Shown piece by piece: positions 51,709-59,449 of a stretch of 64,000 nucleotides of DNA. Each line of letters starts with the position of its first letter. Position 1 is the first letter of the stretch. The stretch spans positions 930,001-994,000 of the forward strand of contig BLLK01000058.1 in the NCBI GenBank assembly GCA_021927905.1. The letters are read 5' to 3'. The translations under genes were made by a program, and so were the position numbers. The notes under the pieces are model-generated. The model saw only the letters and a program-made list of their open reading frames with translations. It had not been told where the DNA came from and did not search any database. Source of the stretch: Chaetoceros tenuissimus. Its lineage: Eukaryota; Bacillariophyta; Thalassiosirophyceae; Chaetocerotales; Chaetocerotaceae.

Positions 51709-51790
51709 AACAAAACCAAAATAAATTTGGGATAATAGCTGTAAAATTAATTCGAAACTAGGGCAATCTTATGTATGAATATGGTACAAT

Positions 51791-53599
51791 CTATAATTCT
51801 CCAATTTTAAATCTTTCAAGTGGCCATATCCGTGCTATCGGCTTACCTGCCAAGTTTTCTTTTGGAAGTACACCAAAGACTCTTGAATCCACTGACACAG
51901 CCTTGCAGTCTCCGAGAACATACAAGTCTTTTGAACCAAGGCTTTCAATCTCTTTCCCTTTACCCTTCTCTAAAAAATTGTCAATAAGTCTCAAGGGCTC
52001 ATCAGCACATAATGATCTGTTCGGTCCCACTGCTGGTTTCCCATTTATGATCACTTCCCCGTCGTCTCCTGAGAGCTGAATACCTGTATCGCCGGGTAAG
52101 CCAACAACTCTTTTGACGAATAAGGATGTACTTGATATACTAGATCCACTACTTGTTACTATTTCTTGTAATGACTGTGGTGGCTTGAACAGAATAATAT
52201 CTCCGCGTTTTGTGCGGTCAAACACTCCAGGCAACTTCTCTACTAATAGCAAGTCGCCCTTTTGTAGTGTAGGATCCATTGATGCCGATGGAATCGCATA
52301 AAAAGAAACAACATTCCGTGCAAGTAAAGCCGCGGGTATTGGAGTAATTGCAACCAAAAGTGCAAATGTATATGCTTTCCAATCTCTTTGAAATGCCGCA
52401 ACTACACGTGGAATGGCCGAACCAACATTGAAGCGAGTAAGAGAGATGGATGACAATCTGCCTGCATTAACCTCCACTGGCCAATCTGTTTTCATGCCAT
52501 TCTTTTGCCAAAGCTGAGACTGTAGTTTCCACCCGCAAGGTCGCAATGCCAAACGTGCTTCTCTTCGCCCTGCCAAGTCTAGTTCATTGGTAGAAAAGAT
52601 AGGATTACCATCTTTATCTGACATGGTCATGATTCGATAATCAACACCAGGATAAATAAAGGATTGCTTGAGACTTTCAGTTTCTTTCTCATTTGATGCA
52701 ACTGAAGTTGGAACAATCACTTCACCAACACGAAATTCTCGCTCATAATTTTGAATATCCTCCTCATTGTGTTTCCCACTGCTGTAACTTTTCGAAGATT
52801 CCAAAACAGCTTTTCTAACGCTTCCTAGGGCGCCCCTTGCGAGCAAACTGATTTCACCTTGCCTTTTTTCAAATATCGTCATTTCTCCTTCTGCTCTAAT
52901 GTTTCCCAGTGCATTCACGACGTCTTCCGCTAACCACGAAGAGGACCCCCAATCTGTGGCTCTTCCTACCGATTCCACAGCTTCCATCTCCGTACAAAAA
53001 GTCATTGCAGAACTCCAAGTATCTTTTGACCGAGGAAGGCCTCCTGAAGTAATAACTGCCAAAGGCTTAGACTCAACATCACCTGATTCATTTACAACAT
53101 CATGAACTAACCGCAACTTATATGCAATATCTATTTCATCACCAAATCTTTTTGGCAGATATCTGAGATAAGCAGAAGCTGGACCAGTATTGATCCTATT
53201 GACAGATGAGTAGTCTCGTACAAATCTTCCTCGAGGATATAATAAAATCTGAAAATATTCATCTTCGTTTCCAATCTCAAATTTATCACTAATGATGCAA
53301 TACGGAATTTCTTCCATTTTCCCATTTTCATTCTGACGCTCGCCTACAAATGACCTATCATCAGTTTTGATTAGGCTTGTGACTGGTCGAGGATCATTCC
53401 ATAGTTCTATAAATGTTGAAACAAAGTCATTAGGCTTTGGCCTTGCATTTTCTAGGGGTACAGAAAACGTATATGTTTTCTCTTGTCTCGTGTTGACCTT
53501 TGCTGATACTGACTTGGTGTTGACAGAAGAAAATGCTGATGTGTTTTTTAGGATCAAAACATTGAAAACTAAATATTTCCAGAGGAATAAGCACTTCAT
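51791..53599 (-). CDS. Type I signal peptidase with plastid-type leader and N-terminal MATH-like domain
   Basis: A single-exon protein of 602 residues. The leader LFLWKYLVFNVLILKNTSAF ends TSAF-SSVN, an ASAF-like motif for the complex plastid. The C-terminal about 220 residues are SPase I (LepB/Plsp1): membrane segment AYTFALLVAITPIPAALL, YAIPSASMDPTLQKGDLLLV with the nucleophile Ser (about 443), FVKRVVGLPGD with the general-base Lys (about 496), and VLGDCKAVSVDSRVFGVL. It should remove thylakoid-transfer peptides. Between the leader and the peptidase are about 350 residues not usual in this family. Residues about 90-230 resemble a MATH/TRAF domain: SDKFEIGNEDEYFQILLYPR, GPASAYLRYLP, DEIDIAYKLRLVHDV. 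It lies 82 bp from the convergent myosin gene. Confidence 0.88.
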   Translation of the reverse strand: MKCLFLWKYLVFNVLILKNTSAFSSVNTKSVSAKVNTRQEKTYTFSVPLENARPKPNDFVSTFIELWNDPRPVTSLIKTDDRSFVGERQNENGKMEEIPYCIISDKFEIGNEDEYFQILLYPRGRFVRDYSSVNRINTGPASAYLRYLPKRFGDEIDIAYKLRLVHDVVNESGDVESKPLAVITSGGLPRSKDTWSSAMTFCTEMEAVESVGRATDWGSSSWLAEDVVNALGNIRAEGEMTIFEKRQGEISLLARGALGSVRKAVLESSKSYSSGKHNEEDIQNYEREFRVGEVIVPTSVASNEKETESLKQSFIYPGVDYRIMTMSDKDGNPIFSTNELDLAGRREARLALRPCGWKLQSQLWQKNGMKTDWPVEVNAGRLSSISLTRFNVGSAIPRVVAAFQRDWKAYTFALLVAITPIPAALLARNVVSFYAIPSASMDPTLQKGDLLLVEKLPGVFDRTKRGDIILFKPPQSLQEIVTSSGSSISSTSLFVKRVVGLPGDTGIQLSGDDGEVIINGKPAVGPNRSLCADEPLRLIDNFLEKGKGKEIESLGSKDLYVLGDCKAVSVDSRVFGVLPKENLAGKPIARIWPLERFKIGEL

Positions 53600-53897
53600 A
53601 TTCTGACTACATGCAATAAAATGAGTGATACGGTATCGAAATTACTGATATACTGCCATGTAGTTTGGGAAATTAGGAAAGTATGAGAGAGGAAGGTAAG
53701 AAAAGAAATGTACCACGTAGATCTCATCTCTCCTGCTGTGTGTGGTTGCTCTCATCTCAGTCCATTCTCATAAGTGACCGTTACTAAAAACGTTACATGG
53801 GGGGTAAGCCGTCATTGTTTCAAAGAAAATAGAGGATCTTTTCCGGATCTTTATGTTACTTATTTAACATATCTCGCTTCCCTAATCAATGCAATGT
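53600..53897. other. Intergenic region upstream of the signal peptidase gene
   Basis: 298 bp holding the signal peptidase promoter and the 3' flank of the next minus-strand gene. No gene or clear motif. Confidence 0.35.
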
Positions 53898-55859
53898 CTA
53901 GTAGTCGGTATATTCATCTTCGTCTTCTTCTTCTTCTTCTTCAAATACATATCTATATGGACCTCGTGGCTGTTGATTCATATTCTCATCAGTCAACTCC
54001 AAAATTTTTACTCTCGCCAAATCAAAGGCAAGATCCAGTGGAGTAGCATCCAGAGCATTGAATTGATCTTCAAATATATCATATTCCCAACCATCGTCTC
54101 CGTCAACGCATATATTTCTAGTCTGGTAAAGGATTGCATCCAAAGCGTATTCAATTTTACCTCCCTTGTCTTGAAAGTGCTGCCATTTACGTGAATCATA
54201 AGAATATCTTTTTTCACAACAAAGTCGAACAACTTCATTTTCTACCCTAGTTTTCGTTGGAACTAAGTTTCTTTGAAGCAAAGTCATGATTGCACCCCAT
54301 ACTATTTGCCAGCCATCCACAAAAGATTTATACAGCCCATCAGGATTATGAGCACAAAGTGTAGTTGGTGGAATATGTTCAATCCGATGAATACCAAAAA
54401 GTCCACAACATTCTGATAAAGGAGTAGGTTTGAATTTTTGAAAGCTTACACCATCCAAGTCACCAATCATGTCGTAACCAAGCTCTGCAGATATCTTCAA
54501 AGCCAATAACATTCGGGGTGACATCCATCCATCAATCAATTGTCTTTTTTCTGAATCTTTCATTAGTAGAAGCAAGCACTGATGCTGTTTTTCCATTTGA
54601 GATGGCTTATCAAAATATATTAAACCAAAGGTTGCTCTGAAATCTTGAATATTTCGAATACAAGTTTCCAAGCATTGTAGAGGAGTATGACCATCTGCAT
54701 TCTTGACATTTTTGTCAGCACCATGATGAACAAGCCATTTCATGGCTGCTAGATTCATTTTCGAAGCAGCAACATGAAGTGGAGTATTTTTGTTTTCGTC
54801 CATTTTTTGTGCATCGGAATGATTGTATTGAATCAAAGTAGATAGTAAATCCATGGTGTCGTTAGTATGATCCTCGTTTGCAGCAAGGATGAAAAGAACT
54901 CGTGATCCATGTAAAGTCGCGCCACGCTTTTTAATGAGATGATCAATCTTACTTTTCAAGGTAGCTTTATCCATTGTGTTTCTCTTGTGAATCAGATCAG
55001 CAAGTTCTTGATCTGCACCCTGTGCATGATAAATTGGAGGTGGTTTGAAAATATCTAGATCCTTGACTGCTTCTTTGATCCTCCATTTGCAATTATTATC
55101 TGAAGCGTCTACGATATCATTCCAGTAATGATTGGAAGTAAGATACCAAACACTACATTGATTTCGACTCCGTCCAGATTGCTGAAATCCCAGTCTTGAC
55201 CAATGTCTCCCAATCTTCTCTTTGGATTCCTCTGTCGCATAATAAATCCTGGTATTATCTTCTTCATTGTCTAAATCAATATTCATTCGAGACAAGTAGT
55301 GATCATTCAAAGGACAAGCTTTTAGTACAGCAATAACCCACATATCTTTCAACACAGTAAAAACTTCAGAAAGTAATCTCAATCCCAAATCATTTCCTTT
55401 CTGCTCGACATCAATTTCTACCCTTTCAATATGAAAGAATCCACCTCGATAGACACTTGTTGGCTCTAATCCAGTAACAATACGATTACATCTCCCTTTG
55501 GCATCACAAAACATGAGTGTCAATTCATTTAGTTCTTGCGAGGAATCACCAATTTCAAAAAAGCTATAACGAGTTGGACGTGAAATGATACTTCCCGACA
55601 TTTTGCCAATCTCTTTTTGATTCAAAGTAAGTTTCGCATACACATCTTTGAGATCATCTGGGTATTCATAATTTTTACAGAGTTTGATTTGGATGTTGTA
55701 TTGTCCTTGAGGAGTGCTCCATGATTTGCTCGTTTCTTGAAGGATCGTGTTTGCTTCTTCTGAATCTTGGTCTGAATCTGATTCTTCTTGCTTACTACTT
55801 CTTTTAGAGATGGCTTCTTGAGGAAACTCAGATGCGTTCCTTTTATTGGATAAAGACAT
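53898..55859 (-). CDS. GNAT acetyltransferase-like and ankyrin repeat protein
   Basis: A single-exon protein of about 653 residues from Met 55859 (MSLSNKRNASEFPQE); the frame has an earlier Met at 55901. After an acidic start, residues about 140-245 look like a GNAT fold: FFHIERVEIDVEQKGNDLG, LRLLSEVFTVLKDMWVIAVL, KACPLN, then EKIGRHWSRLGFQQSGRSRN, matching the beta4-alpha3 acetyl-CoA loop and the late RxGF motif. The loop Q/RxxGxG is degenerate (KGNDLG), so activity is uncertain. Residues about 320-400 carry ankyrin repeats (ENKNTPLHVAASKMNLAAM, KNADGHTPLQCLETC). The remainder is unassigned and the C-terminus is a Glu/Asp run from a CTT repeat. The family is probably specific to this lineage. 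Confidence 0.65.
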   Translation of the reverse strand: MSLSNKRNASEFPQEAISKRSSKQEESDSDQDSEEANTILQETSKSWSTPQGQYNIQIKLCKNYEYPDDLKDVYAKLTLNQKEIGKMSGSIISRPTRYSFFEIGDSSQELNELTLMFCDAKGRCNRIVTGLEPTSVYRGGFFHIERVEIDVEQKGNDLGLRLLSEVFTVLKDMWVIAVLKACPLNDHYLSRMNIDLDNEEDNTRIYYATEESKEKIGRHWSRLGFQQSGRSRNQCSVWYLTSNHYWNDIVDASDNNCKWRIKEAVKDLDIFKPPPIYHAQGADQELADLIHKRNTMDKATLKSKIDHLIKKRGATLHGSRVLFILAANEDHTNDTMDLLSTLIQYNHSDAQKMDENKNTPLHVAASKMNLAAMKWLVHHGADKNVKNADGHTPLQCLETCIRNIQDFRATFGLIYFDKPSQMEKQHQCLLLLMKDSEKRQLIDGWMSPRMLLALKISAELGYDMIGDLDGVSFQKFKPTPLSECCGLFGIHRIEHIPPTTLCAHNPDGLYKSFVDGWQIVWGAIMTLLQRNLVPTKTRVENEVVRLCCEKRYSYDSRKWQHFQDKGGKIEYALDAILYQTRNICVDGDDGWEYDIFEDQFNALDATPLDLAFDLARVKILELTDENMNQQPRGPYRYVFEEEEEEDEDEYTDY

Positions 55860-56168
55860 GATTCTCTTTGGAAATGGAAATGAAGAACAACAGAAGATCA
55901 CAGGTACATAAGTTTGAAATTGTGATGTTATGAGAACACTACATGCATGTTCTGATGATTATTTTTTTAAAAGACATGATGATGGTTGATGGTTGTCATT
56001 GTGTAAAATATATTTCCGGGTTCTCTGTGTCATTTAGCTCAAGATTCTCCGAAAAGAACAGACTGACAGACAAAGGGGGTCACAGATTTGATTTGCTTCC
56101 GGCATTTTGAGAAAAAGAAAAACCCAGATTTTCATTCCCTTGATTCATCCCTACTACATACATAAACC
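55860..56168. other. Upstream region of the GNAT-ankyrin gene
   Basis: About 310 bp to the edge of the Mutator-like element; no gene. It holds the GNAT-ankyrin promoter. It includes two GATGATGGTTGATGG-type repeats near 55976-55996. Confidence 0.35.
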
Positions 56169-56214
56169 CAGGCAAATCTTATGTGTTTTTTTCGACGTCA
56201 TCATTTAGTGTCAA
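56169..56214. repeat. Left terminal inverted repeat of the MULE
   Basis: Begins CAGGCAAATCTTATGTG, then T-rich, TTCGACGTCAT, and ends TAGTGTCAA. It pairs with 62782-62826. Confidence 0.85.
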
Positions 56215-56374
56215 TACACCCCCTTTTTTTATTCTATATCCGAATTCACAATTTGTTACCAAAAAATATCAACGGTCAGGAAATAGTTTAAAAATGCTCA
56301 ACATTGCTTGGCTAATCAACAAATACATATCCAGCACCATAGATATACTTCATACTCTTACATTAGAAACAAAC

Positions 56375-59300
56375 ATGGCATCATCTTCTAAAATTAATGA
56401 TTTGTTTTCCTCTATAGATAAATCTAAAACGTGGGATGCTGTTATATCTCTGCGTTCCTCAGTTTGGTACCGAGATGATTGTGGTGTTGTGACACCTCAT
56501 GCAGTACCAACTGCTGGCTGTACGTCCAAGAACAGAGAAATAAATCTAATTGAATGTATACAACAAAGTAAACGTTTCTTGGCTGATTCACAAATTCTAC
56601 AGGATGTTCATCATTACCCAAAAAATGCTGCTTTCCGTATCGAAAATTTCAAAGGTCATTCAAAAGAAATGAAAGATTCCATCATCCAATTCCTAAAAGC
56701 CAAAGCTAGAGAACAAGGGACTGAAATACTTCCTAGAAAACAAAGCAACAACAAAACACAGTATCATCACATACGATTCTGTTGTAAACATAACATATGC
56801 CAACAAACTTCCACTTCAAAAGCTAATTTCAATGACAAGCTACAACAACCAATGACAATTGAAGGTCGTGAACATCAGCCTATAAGCAAAAGGCATTGCA
56901 GTAGGTCTTCACATAATACCTTAAGCCAATGCAGTATGTCTCAACCTCGTAATGAGAAGAGACGCATAAATGGACAAAAGAACAAGACTTCAACTTCACG
57001 TTCTGAAACAACTGAAACTACTTGTAAATTTGCGTTCACAGTGTTTTGTGATAAAAAGTCCAATCATTCAGATCCCAATGATGCTTTATGGTATGTCTCA
57101 TTTGCCAACAAGCCTATTCAACACACACATCATTTACCTTTAGATCCAGAGCACTTGACTGCTGCAAAAAATGATTTGACTCCTGAGATACAAACGTTTA
57201 TAAAGTATAACGTTCAACTCAACGTTCCATGCCATACTATAGTAGGGCTAGTACAAAAGACATACAACCTTTACGTCTCGCACAGTACTATTCGTTCTTT
57301 TAAAGAGAAAGAGCTGGATGATATTTTTGCCAAAGTTAAAAAAATACCTCATGGACAAGATGCAGAACGGCTGCTAGCTATGATGGAATCAATGGATGAC
57401 ATTTCATATGTCTACGTTTTTCATGAACCAGACTCAGGTTTAGTTGTGTATAACCGTATTAGAAAATCAAAGGAAGTTGTTTCGTCCAGTAATAATGCTG
57501 TCCATCTAGCTCTTGAGAATAAATACCGTAGTGAAATATCTGAAATGAGAAGCCAATTGAGTTTGGATGAAAACACAAAAGTATTGGTCTCAATTTGCTG
57601 GGCTACAGATGACCAAATCCGTTCCATGAAGATGTTCCCTGAGTTCTCTTCATGTGACATGACATTTAGTTTGAATAGACTCAGAAGAAATCTTTTCTCA
57701 TTTACGGTTGTCACTGGGCACATGAAAACAGTAACAACTATGCATTGTTTTATGCCCTTGAAACAAACCATAGCATATATTTGGCCTATTGCCGAAGCAA
57801 TGCCATATCTTTTTGGTACCTCCACTACAAAGCGTATGCTTTGTGTAGCGAGTGATGCAGAGATGGCTTTGATTGATGCCATTAGAATGGGCACCGACAA
57901 TAAGCGCGATTACTCAACAGGAATTAAACACAGGCTGGACATGTATCATCTTGTGATCCAGGAGTGGCTAAAGAATGTTATTATTGACAGTAGCACTACT
58001 CTTGAAACAAAACAATGCCTAAAGGATATCCGTGGATTCATACTTTCATGGTTTACTTCCATAGAAAGCGAGGCAGAATATAGAAAGTCCCGCAAGGATT
58101 TTGAGACTATGTATAATTTGGCAAAAGAAGTTGGGCAACTTAAAGATCATCACATCATAGCTATTGATGGTATCCTCAAGAATTTTGATAAATTCCGAGA
58201 TAACTGTGGGCATTGGATATTTAAATACTTACCCACGTTTGGCTTTAGGGGAAGCTCTATTTCAGAGGCAGAGAACAGTACATTAAAACACAATACACCC
58301 CATGCTGTTGATCATAGACATACACTTGAAGAATCAGGTTATCAATTGATCCAACAAAGTCAATTTAAGAATAAACGTGCGCATACAGTGATGGCAGCAG
58401 ATATCAATGCAACCAAGATATGGTCGCGATCACAAACTGCCCCCTTTTTAACCAAGTACATGGAAAGTTTAGCAATCAAATTTTTTGATAAAAGGGAATT
58501 TGTTACTGCTGTTTACATTGGAAATAGGAAATGGTTAGTGATACGCTCTTCTATCTTTGAAGAAATTGAGATTGGATGTGTAGATGACAGAGAAGGTATC
58601 GCTGGTGTTTTCGACACAGATAATGATGGCACTAGCAAATATACTAGATTTGAGCATGTTCGAGTGGTGCATATAAGTGCTGACAATCGAATCCATTGTG
58701 ATTGTGGATTTGTCCATGAATACATGGCTCCTTGTATTCATATCATGGCTGTTATTGATGATGAGACATATTTGAGACCAGAGCTTTATCATATTCGGTG
58801 GTGGAAAGTATTCAATTATTACTTTGATCGTGACTATGCACCAGCGATGTTACAGGAGAATCTGGATAAATGGACTATTGACACAGAGTCCCAAACGTAT
58901 CAAACTATCTGTGCAGTACAAAGTGCAATATTACATGAAGGATACCTCTGTCGTGGATCAGACAATTATAAGAAATATATGAAAAACCATCAAAATGACA
59001 CAGCACATCATGATGATATGGCTTTTGGGAATGATAATGAAGATAGTGCATATCATTATGATGGCCCCGTACAAGGAATGGGACAGCTTTCACAGACTGG
59101 TGGTAGTCAATCCACATATGGTCAAGAACAGTCACAATCTCTGTTAACAATTGAAGCATTTACAAATACAACCACTCGTGCTGATTTTTTGGCAAATTGT
59201 GCTTTATTGTTTGATACCTGCTCTTCGCAGACAATAGAAGAAGTCAATCTCATTGTTACTCAAAAACGTTGTAAGGAAGGTGGTGCAATTGGTAGTATAT

Positions 59301-59443
59301 CAAATCCAAAAGATGTGGGAACAGTGGCAGTTTTGAATGCTGGTCAAGGAACTTCTGTCAAAGGTCGTTTAAAGAGCAGACATGAATACAATCGTCGGAA
59401 TTTAAAACGAAGTGATTTAAACAATACCACAGGTAACTTTTAA
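56375..59443 (+). CDS. MULE-type transposase with SWIM zinc finger
   Basis: The frame is open from the TIR, but the first Met outside a hydrophobic lead is 56375 (MASSSKINDLFSSIDKSKTW), giving 1,022 residues. An N-terminal DNA-binding region has RFCCKHNICQQ (about 145) and CKFAFTVFCDKKSN with a later QHTHHLPLDPEH, a Cys2-His2 pattern as in FAR1/WRKY-GCM1 fingers. The MULE core follows: VSICWATDDQIRSMKMFPE, SSCDMTFSLNRLRRNLFSF with the first catalytic Asp, MLCVASDAEMALIDAI with the second Asp, and GSSISEAENSTLKH as candidate for the Glu. A SWIM finger IHCDCGFVHEYMAPCIH (CxCx..CxH) lies at about 770. The C-terminal tail is Gln/Ser-rich. The protein would cut and paste the element through its TIRs. 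Confidence 0.87.
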   Translation: MASSSKINDLFSSIDKSKTWDAVISLRSSVWYRDDCGVVTPHAVPTAGCTSKNREINLIECIQQSKRFLADSQILQDVHHYPKNAAFRIENFKGHSKEMKDSIIQFLKAKAREQGTEILPRKQSNNKTQYHHIRFCCKHNICQQTSTSKANFNDKLQQPMTIEGREHQPISKRHCSRSSHNTLSQCSMSQPRNEKRRINGQKNKTSTSRSETTETTCKFAFTVFCDKKSNHSDPNDALWYVSFANKPIQHTHHLPLDPEHLTAAKNDLTPEIQTFIKYNVQLNVPCHTIVGLVQKTYNLYVSHSTIRSFKEKELDDIFAKVKKIPHGQDAERLLAMMESMDDISYVYVFHEPDSGLVVYNRIRKSKEVVSSSNNAVHLALENKYRSEISEMRSQLSLDENTKVLVSICWATDDQIRSMKMFPEFSSCDMTFSLNRLRRNLFSFTVVTGHMKTVTTMHCFMPLKQTIAYIWPIAEAMPYLFGTSTTKRMLCVASDAEMALIDAIRMGTDNKRDYSTGIKHRLDMYHLVIQEWLKNVIIDSSTTLETKQCLKDIRGFILSWFTSIESEAEYRKSRKDFETMYNLAKEVGQLKDHHIIAIDGILKNFDKFRDNCGHWIFKYLPTFGFRGSSISEAENSTLKHNTPHAVDHRHTLEESGYQLIQQSQFKNKRAHTVMAADINATKIWSRSQTAPFLTKYMESLAIKFFDKREFVTAVYIGNRKWLVIRSSIFEEIEIGCVDDREGIAGVFDTDNDGTSKYTRFEHVRVVHISADNRIHCDCGFVHEYMAPCIHIMAVIDDETYLRPELYHIRWWKVFNYYFDRDYAPAMLQENLDKWTIDTESQTYQTICAVQSAILHEGYLCRGSDNYKKYMKNHQNDTAHHDDMAFGNDNEDSAYHYDGPVQGMGQLSQTGGSQSTYGQEQSQSLLTIEAFTNTTTRADFLANCALLFDTCSSQTIEEVNLIVTQKRCKEGGAIGSISNPKDVGTVAVLNAGQGTSVKGRLKSRHEYNRRNLKRSDLNNTTGNF

Positions 59444-59449
59444 ACAGTT

